A DNA stretch of 64,000 nt from Chitinophagales bacterium. Its GTDB lineage: Bacteria; Bacteroidota; Bacteroidia; Chitinophagales; Chitinophagaceae. The position numbers and the translations under genes were made by a program. The stretch lies in contig JAFLBK010000001.1 in the NCBI GenBank assembly GCA_017303335.1, positions 997,001 to 1,061,000 of the forward strand, given 5' to 3'. How positions within the stretch are numbered: position 1 is the first letter of the stretch; each line of letters starts with the position of its first letter. A model generated the notes under the pieces. It ran no database searches and was not told where the DNA came from. It saw only the letters and a program-made list of their open reading frames with translations. Positions 51,766 to 61,918 of the stretch are shown one piece after another.

Positions 51766-53586
51766 ATGCCCGGGGTACACGAACACCACCATGATCTCCT
51801 GCAAACATTGCTGGCCTTCCGGGCTGCTGTGAATGAATCTTCTATCGTATCCATTACAGACCTCGATGGGAGGATCGTGTATGTCAACGACCGCTTTACA
51901 AAAGTCTCCGGTTTCTCCGCCAGTGAACTCATCGGCAATAAACACCGCATCATCAACAGTGACTATCATCCCGACTCGTTCTTCCGCGACATGTGGAAAA
52001 CAATCCGCAACGGCGATCGCTGGCGGGGAGAGATACGGAACAGGAGAAAAGATGGCTCTTATTATTGGGTAGATACCGTGATTACCCCCGTTCGTGATCA
52101 GGAGGGCAGGATTTATCAATACCTGTCTGTCCGCAACCTGATCACCCTGCAAAAGGAGAATGAAGAGAAACTCATTCAAATGCAGGAGGCATACCGGAAG
52201 CGGGAACAACAATTGAAAGACGCCCAGGAAGTGGCCAATACCGGAAGCTGGTACCTCGATATTCCCGCGAATAAGCTGGAGTGGTCGGAACAAACCTACC
52301 GTATTTTTGAACTGCCCATCGGCATACCCATGAATTTTGAATTGTTCATGGAAAAAGTATGGCCCGAAGACCGGGCTGGTCTTGAAGCGAAATGGAAAGC
52401 GGCCATGAAAACAGGCTCTTATGCTTATGAACACCGGATTCAGACCAACTCGGGACTTAAATGGGTGAACGAAAAGGCAAGGATCGAATTTGGCCCATCA
52501 GCCGAACCCATAGCTGCCGTGGGCACTGTTATAGATATAACGGATAATAAACGCACCGCACAAGCCCTGCTCGATTCCGAAACACTGTACCGGAATCTTT
52601 TTAATCACAGTCCCTTTGCCATTGGTATCATGGATAAGGAAACCATGGGTTTCCTGGAAGTGAACAATACAGCGACGCAGGTATACGGGTACACCAAAGA
52701 AGAATTCCGGAAACTGACGGCATTTGATATACGGGTACCGGAAGAGCAGGAAAAACTCCGTGACACGGTTCAAAAGGGATTGTATACAAAAGATCTTTCG
52801 GTACGGCCGCATAAGCGGAAAGATGGCAGCATCATCCTGGTGGAGCCAACGATAACCGAGATCAATTACAAAGGCAAAGCAGCATATCTTATTTCCATCG
52901 TCGATGTTACGGAAAGGGAACGCATGGAAAATGAGATCAGCCGGATACGGACAAACCGCCAAAAGGAGATTGGCCGGGCGGCCCTGAAAGCACAGGAAGA
53001 AAGCCGGGCGGAAACAGGCCGGGAGCTTCACGACAATATCAACCAGCTGCTCGTAGGATCCACCCTCTACCTTCGAAATGTAAAAGGGGCTTCCGGCAAA
53101 GACAACCAGCACATCGAAACCGCCAGGCAGATCATCACCAATGCCATCGAAGAGATCCGCAAGCTTTCATCGGCCTTCGTGCCTCCTTCGCTGAACGAAC
53201 TTTCCCTTAAAGATTCCATCGGGTTGTTCATAAACCGGTTTAAACTGCAGAACACCCGGCTCGACCTGGATATACAGATCGACGAAAACAAACTCGAACA
53301 GGGTTTGAAAATAAATGTATACCGCATCATCCAGGAACAATTCAATAATATCACCCGGCATGCCGCGGCAGAAAATGTAAAGATCGCCCTCCTGCAAACC
53401 GACGACATGCTTACGCTCGAGATCCGCGACGATGGAAAAGGTTTCGATCCGCAACAGAAAAAACACGGAATCGGACTTACCAATATCCTGCACCGTGCCG
53501 ATGTGTACAACGGAAAACTGGAAATAGACAGCAGCCCGGGCCAGGGCTGCCGGCTGCAGGTAAGCTTTCCGCTCACCGGTGCATAA
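51766..53586 (+). CDS. PAS-domain sensor histidine kinase (NarL/DegS-type transmitter)
   Basis: 606 residues, soluble. Three PAS domains: 20-135 (VSITDLDGRIVYVNDRFTKVSGFSASELIGNKHRI), 155-265 with a PAC end (GTVIDITDNKRTA), and 275-385 (NHSPFAIGIMDKETMGFLEVNNTATQVYGYTKEEF). Then a HisKA_3 transmitter with the phospho-histidine in GRELHDNINQLLVGSTLYLRNVK (about 425) and HATPase_c with NITRHAAAENVKIAL, DDGKGF and KHGIGLTNILHRAD. It likely signals to a NarL-type regulator that is not in the window. Stimulus unknown. Confidence 0.93.
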   Translation: MPGVHEHHHDLLQTLLAFRAAVNESSIVSITDLDGRIVYVNDRFTKVSGFSASELIGNKHRIINSDYHPDSFFRDMWKTIRNGDRWRGEIRNRRKDGSYYWVDTVITPVRDQEGRIYQYLSVRNLITLQKENEEKLIQMQEAYRKREQQLKDAQEVANTGSWYLDIPANKLEWSEQTYRIFELPIGIPMNFELFMEKVWPEDRAGLEAKWKAAMKTGSYAYEHRIQTNSGLKWVNEKARIEFGPSAEPIAAVGTVIDITDNKRTAQALLDSETLYRNLFNHSPFAIGIMDKETMGFLEVNNTATQVYGYTKEEFRKLTAFDIRVPEEQEKLRDTVQKGLYTKDLSVRPHKRKDGSIILVEPTITEINYKGKAAYLISIVDVTERERMENEISRIRTNRQKEIGRAALKAQEESRAETGRELHDNINQLLVGSTLYLRNVKGASGKDNQHIETARQIITNAIEEIRKLSSAFVPPSLNELSLKDSIGLFINRFKLQNTRLDLDIQIDENKLEQGLKINVYRIIQEQFNNITRHAAAENVKIALLQTDDMLTLEIRDDGKGFDPQQKKHGIGLTNILHRADVYNGKLEIDSSPGQGCRLQVSFPLTGA

Positions 53587-53604
53587 TTTCCTATCTTGGC
53601 GGCC

Positions 53605-54687
53605 ATGAAACAGGCGCTGCTTTTTTTGGGTTTGCTCTTCAGCCTTCCGCTTTATGCCCAGGAGAAAAACAACTATCATATCATCGGTTACGCCACCGGC
53701 AAGGCGGAAACCATCCGCCAATACCCGCTCAACAAACTCACACACCTCATCTATAGTTTCTTAAAGATTAAAAACGACACCCTCACCTTTCACGACAGTA
53801 CGCAGGAAAGCACCGTTCGGCAACTGGTGGCATTGAAACAAACATATCCCGGGCTGAAGATCATGGTATCGATCGGCGGCTGGAGCGGCTGTTCGTTTTG
53901 CAGCGATCTCTTTGCATCGCCGACCCACCGGGAGAATTTCGCCCGCACCACCGCCACGCTCTTCCGCGAGTATGACATTGATGGCATCGACCTCGACTGG
54001 GAATACCCGGCCATTGAAGGATACCCCGGACATAAGTACGACCCTGCAGATAAGAACAACTTCACCGAACTCATCAAAGCATTGCGGAATGAATTGGGCA
54101 ACGACAAGATTCTGAGCTTCGCCGCCGGAGGTTTTCTGCAATACATGGAGCATTCGATCGATTGGGATGCGGTGATGCCGCTGGTGGATATGGTGAACCT
54201 GATGACCTACGACCTGGTGGGCGGTTACGCAACGGTAACAGGCCATCATACGTTGTTATACGACTACAGGCCCAACCAGGAATCGGCCGGTAAATGCGTG
54301 AACTGGCTGCTGGAAAGAAAGGTGCCGGCGAAAAAAATCATCGTAGGCGCCGCCATGTATGCCCGTGTATGGGAAAATGTGCCCGACACCAACCACGGCC
54401 TCTATCAACCCGGCCGGTTCAAACGCGGTGTTGCCTTCCGCGACTTTGAAAATTATTTCAGCGATACATCCGGTTTCCGGTATTACTGGGATAAGAAAGC
54501 GAAGGCGCCGTTTCAATACAATAAAACGCTGCAGCTTTTCGCCACCTTCGACGACCGGCGTTCCATCCGGGCCAAAACAGCATTCATCCGCAAACGGAAA
54601 CTCGGCGGCATCATGTTCTGGGAACTGGTGCAGGACAAGCAGGCAGGCGGATTGATCCACGAGATGGAAAAGGGGCTTGCACGCTGA
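53605..54687 (+). CDS. Glycoside hydrolase family 18 chitinase-like enzyme, exported
   Basis: 360 residues from ATG 53605 (a TTG three codons earlier is less likely). Signal peptide KQALLFLGLLFSLPLYAQ. Catalytic motif DxxDxDxE in YDIDGIDLDWEYP (E about 134 proton donor), GGWSGCSFCSDLFA, MTYDLVGGYAT, MYARVWENV and GGIMFWELVQD all typical of GH18. It cleaves beta-1,4 links of N-acetylglucosamine polymers. Placed 18 bases after the stop of the kinase gene. A weak TATCTTGG box (53593-53600) sits just before the start. Confidence 0.93.
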   Translation: MKQALLFLGLLFSLPLYAQEKNNYHIIGYATGKAETIRQYPLNKLTHLIYSFLKIKNDTLTFHDSTQESTVRQLVALKQTYPGLKIMVSIGGWSGCSFCSDLFASPTHRENFARTTATLFREYDIDGIDLDWEYPAIEGYPGHKYDPADKNNFTELIKALRNELGNDKILSFAAGGFLQYMEHSIDWDAVMPLVDMVNLMTYDLVGGYATVTGHHTLLYDYRPNQESAGKCVNWLLERKVPAKKIIVGAAMYARVWENVPDTNHGLYQPGRFKRGVAFRDFENYFSDTSGFRYYWDKKAKAPFQYNKTLQLFATFDDRRSIRAKTAFIRKRKLGGIMFWELVQDKQAGGLIHEMEKGLAR

Positions 54688-54751
54688 CCGATTCTAATAA
54701 CACTTTCCCCAAAATAGAGTTATTTTGATGTTCTGACTGAAACATGAATCT

Positions 54752-56035
54752 ATGATCATCGCCATCTGTATCGTATTTATTCTCGGCTATGCCGCCATCG
54801 CGATGGAGCACCCGATCCGCATCAATAAGGCCGCTTCGGCCTTGGTAACGGCGGCGCTCTGCTGGTCGATCTATGCCTTGTTTTCCGGCGATGCGCATGC
54901 CGTTTCCGAACATCTCACCGGGCACCTCGGCGAAGTATCGGGAATATTGTTTTTCCTGATGGGCGCCATGACGATCGTGGAGATCATCGATGCGCATGAT
55001 GGTTTTCACCTTATCACAAGCCGTATTAAAACAACCAATAAGAAGAAACTGGTATGGATCATCGCCACACTTACCTTCTTTCTTTCGGCGGTGCTCGATA
55101 ACCTTACCACCACCATCGTGCTGGTTTCATTGCTGCGTAAGATCATAGCGGAAAAAGAAGAACGATTGCTTTTTTCGGGACTGGTGGTGATCGCCGCCAA
55201 CGCAGGGGGCGCCTGGTCGCCCATCGGGGATGTAACAACCACCATGCTCTGGATCGGTGGACAGATCACGGCGGGTTCCATCATTGTACAAACCATCCTG
55301 CCCAGCCTGGTAAGCATGATCATCCCGGTATTGATCATCAGCCGCCGGATGAAAGGAACGCTGGTTCGTATGGATATACAGGAGGAAAGTCCTGTTAACT
55401 TCAACCAGAACGCGTTCGAACGGAACCTGGTATTTTTCGTTGGCGTAGGTTGCCTGCTCTTTGTTCCGGTATTCAAAACGATCACACACCTGCCGCCGTA
55501 CATGGGGATTTTATTCGGACTGGGATTAATGTGGGTGATCACCGAGCTGATCCATAGCGGGCGGGATGAAGATGAAAAAGGTGTCTTTTCGGTAAATCAT
55601 GCGCTGCGCAAGATCGATACGCCCAGCATTTTATTTTTCCTTGGGATACTGCTCAGCATTGGTGTGCTGCAGGCAACGGGCGTGCTGAATAACCTGGCTA
55701 CACTGATGAGCGAGAAGATCGGAAACATCTCTGCCATTACCATGAGCATTGGTTTATTGTCGGCCATTGTCGACAACGTGCCCCTGGTGGCTGCCGCACA
55801 GGGAATGTATCCCCTGGAACAATATCCAACCGGCCATTACTTCTGGGAATTCCTCGCCTATTGTTCCGGAACAGGCGGTAGTGTGCTGATCATTGGTTCG
55901 GCGGCCGGCGTGGCGGCGATGGGTTTGGAAAAGATCGAATTCTTCTGGTATCTCAAAAAGATCAGCTGGCTGGCATTGATCGGCTACCTGGCAGGCGCCG
56001 CCGTTTTCATGCTGCAGCATTACCTGGTTGCATAA
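54752..56035 (+). CDS. nhaD: Sodium:proton antiporter NhaD
   Basis: 427 residues, about twelve transmembrane segments from the first residue (MIIAICIVFILGYAAIAMEH). Family signature parts are IVEIIDAHDGFHLIT, ATLTFFLSAVLDNLTTTIVLVSLLRKI, ANAGGAWSPIGDVTTTMLWIGGQI, IDTPSILFFLGILLSIGVLQATG and SAIVDNVPLVAAAQGMY. Exchanges Na+ or Li+ for protons at the inner membrane, needed for salt and pH balance. Confidence 0.93.
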   Translation: MIIAICIVFILGYAAIAMEHPIRINKAASALVTAALCWSIYALFSGDAHAVSEHLTGHLGEVSGILFFLMGAMTIVEIIDAHDGFHLITSRIKTTNKKKLVWIIATLTFFLSAVLDNLTTTIVLVSLLRKIIAEKEERLLFSGLVVIAANAGGAWSPIGDVTTTMLWIGGQITAGSIIVQTILPSLVSMIIPVLIISRRMKGTLVRMDIQEESPVNFNQNAFERNLVFFVGVGCLLFVPVFKTITHLPPYMGILFGLGLMWVITELIHSGRDEDEKGVFSVNHALRKIDTPSILFFLGILLSIGVLQATGVLNNLATLMSEKIGNISAITMSIGLLSAIVDNVPLVAAAQGMYPLEQYPTGHYFWEFLAYCSGTGGSVLIIGSAAGVAAMGLEKIEFFWYLKKISWLALIGYLAGAAVFMLQHYLVA

Positions 56036-56061
56036 AAAAACCGAAGCGTAAGACTTCGGTT
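56034..56061 (-). terminator. Terminator of asnS
   Basis: On the minus strand: stem AACCGAAG / CTTCGGTT with a 7-base loop, followed by a run of T (A-run 56034-56040 on +). It lies 11 bases after the asnS stop. It also lies directly after the nhaD stop and could stop both, but the T-run suits the minus strand. Confidence 0.8.
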
Positions 56062-56072
56062 TCAACATTCAT

Positions 56073-57527
56073 TTAAAACTCAGCGCTTTTCGGGTAACGC
56101 GGGAAAGGAATCACATCCCTGATATTGCCCATGCCCGTAACAAACTGCACCAGGCGCTCGAAACCAAGTCCGAAGCCGGCATGCGGACAAGAACCGAATC
56201 TCCGTGTATCGAGGTACCAGCTCATTTCTTCTACCGGGATGTGCATGTCTCTCATCTTTTGCTCGAGTTTCTCCAGTCGTTCTTCCCGTTGCGAACCACC
56301 CACGATCTCGCCGATGCCGGGCGCCAGGATGTCCATCGCCGAAACGGTTTGCCGTTCGGGTGCGCAGTTATCATCCAGGCGCATGTAAAACGCTTTGATC
56401 GCCGCCGGGTAATTGGTAAGTATAACCGGTTTTTTAAAATGCTTCTCTACCAGGTAACGTTCGTGTTCGCTCTGCAGGTCCATGCCCCAGCCCGTGATGG
56501 GGTATTGAAATTTCTTTTTCTTGTTGTGATTGCTTTCATTCAGGATCTCGATCGCTTCGGTATAGGTAAGGCGTTCGAAGCTGTTGTTCACCACAAACTC
56601 CAGTTTTTCCATCAAGCCCATTTCACTGCGCTTATCCTGCGGCAGTGCTTTTTCTTCTTCGGCTAACCGTTGTGCCAGGAACTCCAGGTCTTCTTTGTTG
56701 TTGTCCATCGCGTAGCGGATAATGTAGCGGATGAATTCTTCGGCGAGGTTGGCATTGTCTTCCAGGTCGTAGAAAGCCATTTCCGGTTCGATCATCCAGA
56801 ACTCCGCCAGGTGGCGGGTGGTGTTGGAGTTCTCTGCCCGGAAGGTGGGCCCGAAGGTGTACACATCGCTGAAGGCCATGGCGGCAAGTTCTCCTTCCAG
56901 TTGTCCGCTTACGGTAAGGTTGGTGCTGCGGCCAAAAAAATCTTCCTTGAAATTGATGGAGCCATCGTCGTTGCGGGGCGCCGTTCCATCGATCGGTAAG
57001 GTGGTTACACGGAACATTTCGCCGGCGCCTTCGGCGTCGCTGGCGGTGATGATGGGCGTGTGCATGTACACAAATCCTTTTTCGTTGAAGAATTTGTGGA
57101 TGCCGAATGCCAGCGCATGCCGCACGCGGAAAACGGCGCCGAATGTATTGGTGCGGAAACGCAGGTGTGCGATTTCACGTAAAAACTCAAGACTGTGTTT
57201 TTTGGGTTGCAGCGGGAATTTTTCCGCGTCGCTGTCGCCCAGTATTTCGATCGTCCGGGCTTTCAATTCCACTTTCTGGCCTTTGCCCAGCGAAGGGATC
57301 ACGTCGCCCGTAGCCTTGATACAGGCGCCGGTGGTGATGCGTTTCAGCAGGTCGTCATTGAACATACCGAGTTCGGCCACCACCTGGATATTATTATTGG
57401 TGCTGCCATCGTTCAGCGCTATAAACTGGTTGTTGCGGAAGGTGCGCACCCATCCCATCACCGTTGCTTCGTAGTTGGCCTTGTCGCCGGCCAGCAGGTC
57501 TTTTACCCGGGTTCGTTTGTTGAACAT
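56073..57527 (-). CDS. asnS: Asparagine--tRNA ligase
   Basis: 484 residues from ATG 57527, giving the natural start [12 protein letters not shown]; the frame reaches 57557 without conserved residues. N-terminal OB-fold anticodon-binding domain ([23 protein letters not shown]), class II core with [22 protein letters not shown], motif 2-like region ([28 protein letters not shown]) and motif 3 [15 protein letters not shown]. Charges tRNA-Asn. It ends in a terminator and is flanked by nhaD (convergent) and the divergent rho gene. Confidence 0.96.
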   Translation of the reverse strand: MFNKRTRVKDLLAGDKANYEATVMGWVRTFRNNQFIALNDGSTNNNIQVVAELGMFNDDLLKRITTGACIKATGDVIPSLGKGQKVELKARTIEILGDSDAEKFPLQPKKHSLEFLREIAHLRFRTNTFGAVFRVRHALAFGIHKFFNEKGFVYMHTPIITASDAEGAGEMFRVTTLPIDGTAPRNDDGSINFKEDFFGRSTNLTVSGQLEGELAAMAFSDVYTFGPTFRAENSNTTRHLAEFWMIEPEMAFYDLEDNANLAEEFIRYIIRYAMDNNKEDLEFLAQRLAEEEKALPQDKRSEMGLMEKLEFVVNNSFERLTYTEAIEILNESNHNKKKKFQYPITGWGMDLQSEHERYLVEKHFKKPVILTNYPAAIKAFYMRLDDNCAPERQTVSAMDILAPGIGEIVGGSQREERLEKLEQKMRDMHIPVEEMSWYLDTRRFGSCPHAGFGLGFERLVQFVTGMGNIRDVIPFPRYPKSAEF

Positions 57528-57787
57528 ATAAAAATAAATTGGGGGGCAAAGATACAATAGAAATGGGGACGAATGCAGTGAAAAACGGCCAGAACCGGCC
57601 TTTTCCGGGCCTGCAGCGGTTCAAAAAACTTGCACTTTCTGAAAAAAGCCCTATTTTTGAGCCGGAACCAGCCGATAAGTTTATCCAATCATTCTCTTTA
57701 TCGCCAGGCCGGTTCTGCCAATATAAATTCTCAATCATTATTTCAGCCTAACCCGGGATTTTAGAAGAAAATCACTTTTCACTTGTT

Positions 57788-59356
57788 ATGTATGACATTG
57801 CCCAACTGAACGACCTGCTCGTTCCTGAGTTGCTTGATATTGCCGAGCAATTGGACATCCCCAACGCTAAAAAACTAAACAAACAGGACCTCATCAATAA
57901 GATCCTGGAAAACCAGACAAGCATGAGCACAGAAAAAAAGAAGGAAGAAAAACCCAAGCGCAAACGCATTGTAAAACCAGCAGCCGGATCCGCACCGGCC
58001 GCGGAATCCGAACCCAAACCGCAAAAAGCCCCTGCCGAGAAAAAGCCCGCCCGTAAACCGATTGAGGAAGAGGAAATGGACCTGATGCCCATTACCGATG
58101 AGCAGAGTACGGTGCCCCCGGCCATTGCGCAGATGCTGCAGGAAGAAGATATCCAGGAGCCGCAGGAAATACTGGAAGACGAAGCGGTAACGCCCGCCAA
58201 ACAATTCGGCCAGCGAAAAGACCAGGCATTCAACATCGAGTTTGATGGCGTGATACTGGGCGAGGGTGTGCTGGAGATGATGCCCGATGGTTATGGTTTC
58301 CTGCGCAGCAGCGACTACAATTATCTCTCATCCCCCGATGATATCTATGTTTCGCCGAGCCAGATAAAATTATTCGGCATCAAAACCGGCGATACGGTGT
58401 ACGGAAGCGTTCGCCCGCCGAAAGAAGGCGAAAAATATTTCGCCCTGCTGAAAGTGGAAACCATCAACGGCAAATCGCCCGAAGAAGTACGCGACCGCGT
58501 TCCCTTCGATTACCTGACCCCGCTCTTCCCGTTCGAGAAGCTCGATCTCTGCACCAAATCGGATAACTACAGCACCCGTATCATGGACCTGTTCACGCCG
58601 ATCGGTAAAGGCCAGCGTGGATTGATCGTGGCCCAGCCCAAGACCGGTAAAACAATGCTGCTCAAAGAAGTGGCCAACGCCATTGCGGCCAATCACCCGG
58701 AATGCTACCTGATGGTGGTACTGGTGGATGAACGCCCTGAGGAGGTAACCGATATGGAGCGCAGCGTTAAAGCGGAAGTGATCGCATCCACCTTCGATGA
58801 ACCCGCCGAAAAACACGTGCGTGTAAGCACCATGGCCCTGCAAAAAGCGAAGCGCCTGGTGGAATGCGGGCACGATGTGGTGATCCTGCTCGACTCCATC
58901 ACCCGCCTGGCCCGGGCCCACAATACCGTTGCCCCATCCAGCGGTAAAGTACTGAGTGGTGGTGTGGAAGCCAATGCCATGCAGAAACCCAAGCAGTTCT
59001 TCGGCGCCGCCCGTAAGATCGAAAACGGGGGTTCGCTCACCATACTGGCAACAGCGCTGGTGGATACCGGCAGTAAAATGGATGAGGTGATCTTCGAGGA
59101 ATTCAAGGGAACCGGTAACATGGAATTGCAGCTCGATCGTAAACTCTCCAACAGGAGGATATATCCGGCGATCGATATCGTCGCATCGTCTACCCGCCGC
59201 GACGACCTGCTGCTCGACCGCGAGACATTCCAGCGCATGTGGGTATTGCGCAAGCACATTGCCGATATGAACAGCGAAGAGGCCATCAACCTGCTGCTCA
59301 AGAATATGAAAGGAACAAAAGACAATGCCGAGTTCCTGACATCCATGAATGGGTAA
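57788..59356 (+). CDS. rho: Transcription termination factor Rho
   Basis: 522 residues. N-terminal Rho_N ([40 protein letters not shown]), then a charged, Ala/Pro/Glu-rich insert of about 100 residues (55-150) usual in Bacteroidota, the RNA-binding CSD ([34 protein letters not shown]) and the ATPase with Walker [16 protein letters not shown] and Walker [17 protein letters not shown]-loop [20 protein letters not shown]. Ends Rho-dependent transcripts. Single gene closed by a good hairpin terminator. Confidence 0.97.
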   Translation: MYDIAQLNDLLVPELLDIAEQLDIPNAKKLNKQDLINKILENQTSMSTEKKKEEKPKRKRIVKPAAGSAPAAESEPKPQKAPAEKKPARKPIEEEEMDLMPITDEQSTVPPAIAQMLQEEDIQEPQEILEDEAVTPAKQFGQRKDQAFNIEFDGVILGEGVLEMMPDGYGFLRSSDYNYLSSPDDIYVSPSQIKLFGIKTGDTVYGSVRPPKEGEKYFALLKVETINGKSPEEVRDRVPFDYLTPLFPFEKLDLCTKSDNYSTRIMDLFTPIGKGQRGLIVAQPKTGKTMLLKEVANAIAANHPECYLMVVLVDERPEEVTDMERSVKAEVIASTFDEPAEKHVRVSTMALQKAKRLVECGHDVVILLDSITRLARAHNTVAPSSGKVLSGGVEANAMQKPKQFFGAARKIENGGSLTILATALVDTGSKMDEVIFEEFKGTGNMELQLDRKLSNRRIYPAIDIVASSTRRDDLLLDRETFQRMWVLRKHIADMNSEEAINLLLKNMKGTKDNAEFLTSMNG

Positions 59357-59384
59357 TTACCAAATAAAGAATATACGTAAGAAT

Positions 59385-59412
59385 GAGCTGCTGCATGGCG
59401 GCTCTTTTCTTT
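59385..59412 (+). terminator. Intrinsic terminator of rho
   Basis: Stem GAGCTGC / GCGGCTC (one G-T pair) around loop TGCATG, then TTTTCTTT. Lies 28 bases after the rho stop. Confidence 0.75.
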
Positions 59413-59476
59413 ACCGCAATATCTCCGGTCAATACAATTTTTAATTCTTCATGCTTAATTTTTAATTTTCCGGGTC

Positions 59477-60589
59477 GTGGCAATCAAGAAACTGACCATA
59501 GAAGAATTCCTGGCTCTCGCAAAAGAGTTCCCGGTACTGGATGTACGCAGTCCGGGCGAATACAACCATGCCCACATCCCTGGCGCTTACAGTCTGCCGT
59601 TGTTTACGGATGAAGAACGAAAAGTGGTTGGCACCATGTACAAGCAGCAAAGTCGTGAAGCTGCCATTAAAATCGGGTTGGATTATTTTGGTGTGAAGAT
59701 GAAAAAAATGGTGGAAGAAGCCGAATCAATAACCGCCAATCACAAACTACAAACCTCAAACCTCAAACACGAAACTTCAAACACGGTTCTCGTTCACTGC
59801 TGGCGGGGTGGCATGCGTAGCGCCGGGGTGGCCTGGCTGCTCGACCTCTATGGTTTCAAGGTGTATACGCTGGTGGGTGGATACAAGGCTTACCGCAAAT
59901 GGGCGCTTGCTCAGTTTGAGAAAGAATATTCATTTCAGATCATCGGCGGATTTACCGGCAGCGGTAAAACCGAAGTGCTCCAGGCATTACCGGGTGCAGG
60001 TCATACCATCATCAACCTGGAAGCCCTGGCTTCACATAAGGGATCGGCCTTTGGCGCCATAGAGGGGAAACCGCAACCCAAACAGGAAATGTTTGAAAAT
60101 CTGCTGGCGCATGCGCTTGCCGGTACAGGATACAGGATACAGGATCAGGAATCGGGCATCCCGCAACCCACATCCTGTATCTGGATTGAAGATGAAAGCC
60201 AGCGCATCGGCAACCTGCAAATACCAATGCCGCTCTGGTATACCATGCGCAGGGCCCCGGTTTTTTTTCTCGACATACCGTTTGAAGAACGGCTGGCCTA
60301 TATTACCGAAGAATACGGTAAGCTCCCGGCAGAACGGCTCGAAGCGGCGATCCTGCGTATTGAAAAACGCCTGGGTGGACTTGAAGCCAAAAACGCCCTG
60401 AACCATCTCCGGGAGGGGCAATTGAACGAATCTTTCCGCATTTTGCTGCGGTATTACGATAAATGGTACAACAAAGGGTTGAATAACAGGGAAAATCTGG
60501 CCTCCCTGCTAAATAAAATACCCTGTACGGGCGTTGATACAAAAACCAATGTCCAAAATCTGTTGTCATGCAAAACCGTAAGCGCCTGA
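59477..60589 (+). CDS. mnmH: tRNA 2-selenouridine synthase
   Basis: 370 residues, GTG start at 59477 (no in-frame ATG nearby). N-terminal rhodanese domain (1-145): LDVRSPGEYNHAHIPGAYSLPLFTDEERKVVGTMYKQQSREAAIKIG, active cysteine C108 in VLVHCWRGGMRSAGVAW. C-terminal P-loop domain: GGFTGSGKT at 157-165, HKGSAFGAI, WIEDESQRIG, RRAPVFFLDIPFEERLAYITEEYG. Geranylates 2-thiouridine at the tRNA wobble position and exchanges sulphur for selenium from selenophosphate. Two in-frame repeat-like inserts (59739-59785 and 60121-60180) interrupt conserved blocks. With selD 2.5 kb downstream. Confidence 0.94.
   Translation: MAIKKLTIEEFLALAKEFPVLDVRSPGEYNHAHIPGAYSLPLFTDEERKVVGTMYKQQSREAAIKIGLDYFGVKMKKMVEEAESITANHKLQTSNLKHETSNTVLVHCWRGGMRSAGVAWLLDLYGFKVYTLVGGYKAYRKWALAQFEKEYSFQIIGGFTGSGKTEVLQALPGAGHTIINLEALASHKGSAFGAIEGKPQPKQEMFENLLAHALAGTGYRIQDQESGIPQPTSCIWIEDESQRIGNLQIPMPLWYTMRRAPVFFLDIPFEERLAYITEEYGKLPAERLEAAILRIEKRLGGLEAKNALNHLREGQLNESFRILLRYYDKWYNKGLNNRENLASLLNKIPCTGVDTKTNVQNLLSCKTVSA
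59739..59785 (+). repeat. A/C-rich in-frame insert in the mnmH rhodanese domain
   Basis: Words CAAACCTCAAACCTCAAACA and GAAACTTCAAACAC in a row, coding for HKLQTSNLKHETSNT just before VLVHCWRGG. Homologues I know of lack such a loop. The words look like the intergenic repeats of these genomes. Confidence 0.6.
60121..60180 (+). repeat. TACAGGA repeat insert with hairpin in mnmH
   Basis: Three tandem TACAGGA units (60124-60144) and an inverted ATCCTGTA at 60172-60179. Codes for GTGYRIQDQESGIPQPTSC ahead of WIEDES, in frame. MnmH relatives have a short loop here. Confidence 0.65.
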
Positions 60590-61917
60590 TCCTGGCCCTT
60601 GTACTGCTCGTTTCATCCGTTTCCCTGGTCGCCCAAACGCATAAAAGCCTTGATGATGTGGATCTTACCGGTCTGTGGAAGGGGTTTATGTACAACGATA
60701 CCACCCGGTTGAACTACCGCTACGAGATCGCCATCAGTGAAAACAAAGGAAAGCTGTACGGCTTCACCCATACCTATTTTATACTCAACGATAAGGAATA
60801 CCACGGCGTTAAGCGTATCAAGATCAAGAAAGACGGCGATGAATTGATCGCTGAAGACGTGGAGCTCATCGCTAACAACTATCCCATCAAACCACCGAAG
60901 GGTGTGCATGTTCGCAATACACTTGTTTTTGAGATACAGGATAATGTAATGACGCTGAGCGGACGGTTCAGCACCAACCGCACGCGGGAATACGCCCCGG
61001 CTACAGGCTTCATCCGGGTAGAACGCAGGAACGACTTCCGCAACAGCGCCCTCATCCCGCATCTGCAGGAACTGGGAATGGAAAAAGAATTAACCTTCTA
61101 TACCGAAGAAAAGAAAAGACAGGCAGAAGCGAAAACATCCGTACAGGTATCTGTTCCTGTTGCCGAAGAAGAAAAAATGGTGGAAACCGCGATGAAGAGC
61201 CAGGAGAAACCGGCGGAAACAAAACCAGCGGAAAAGGAAACCGTTGTTGCCAAAACAGAAACAAAACCGGCAGAGCCTGCTGTAAAAAAGCAAGAACCTG
61301 CAGTAAGCAAACCGGCACCGGTAAAAACAGAAACACAAACGGTGGCGAAAGCGGAAACAAAGCCGGCTGTACAGCAAAAGCCGCAGGAGCAGACGCGAAC
61401 CGCGGAACCGGTTGCCAAAAAGCAAGAACCCGTTGTTACCAGCAAACCTGCCCAGCCGAAAGCAGAAACGCAGCCGGTTGTTAAAGCGGAAGTAAAAACA
61501 CCGGTGGAAACAAAACCGGTCGTCGTTAATAAACCCACGAAAGTTGATCCCACAGCCGCGGCGGATATTGCCAGGCGAAAACTGGAAACCATTCAAACGC
61601 TGCATTTCAAATCCGATAGCCTCGAACTCGTGTTATATGATAATGGCGAGGTAGACGGCGATACGGTGAGCATTGTAATGAATGGCGAAGTGATCATGCC
61701 CCGTGTCGGACTTTCCACCAACGCGGTCAGGAAAACCATCTATACACAGGGGGTGGGTGATAGTATCAAGATTGTGATGTATGCCGAAACGCTCGGAAGC
61801 CTTCCGCCCAACTCGGGCCTGCTGATCGTGAACGATGGAAACGACCGCTACGAGATCCGCTTCAGCGGCGACATGGAACGTAACGCCGCGATCGTATTCC
61901 GCCGAAGGGAATACTAA
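60568..61917 (+). CDS. Exported protein with Ala/Lys/Pro/Glu linker
   Basis: 449 residues; overlaps the mnmH end by 22 bases. Signal peptide MQNRKRLILALVLLVSSVSLVAQ. The N-terminal domain (30-170; LTGLWKGFMYNDTTRLNYRYEIAISENKGKLYGFTHTYF) is lipocalin-like in look; the middle (175-325) is low-complexity AKPET-type repeat (PVKTETQTVAKAETKP, AVKKQEPAVSKPAP) as in periplasm-spanning linkers; the C-terminal domain (330-449; LVLYDNGEVDGDTVSIVMNGEVIMPRVGLSTNA) is a small beta domain. Family not recognised; perhaps a wall or envelope bridge. Confidence 0.78.
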   Translation: MQNRKRLILALVLLVSSVSLVAQTHKSLDDVDLTGLWKGFMYNDTTRLNYRYEIAISENKGKLYGFTHTYFILNDKEYHGVKRIKIKKDGDELIAEDVELIANNYPIKPPKGVHVRNTLVFEIQDNVMTLSGRFSTNRTREYAPATGFIRVERRNDFRNSALIPHLQELGMEKELTFYTEEKKRQAEAKTSVQVSVPVAEEEKMVETAMKSQEKPAETKPAEKETVVAKTETKPAEPAVKKQEPAVSKPAPVKTETQTVAKAETKPAVQQKPQEQTRTAEPVAKKQEPVVTSKPAQPKAETQPVVKAEVKTPVETKPVVVNKPTKVDPTAAADIARRKLETIQTLHFKSDSLELVLYDNGEVDGDTVSIVMNGEVIMPRVGLSTNAVRKTIYTQGVGDSIKIVMYAETLGSLPPNSGLLIVNDGNDRYEIRFSGDMERNAAIVFRRREY

Positions 61918-61918
61918 C

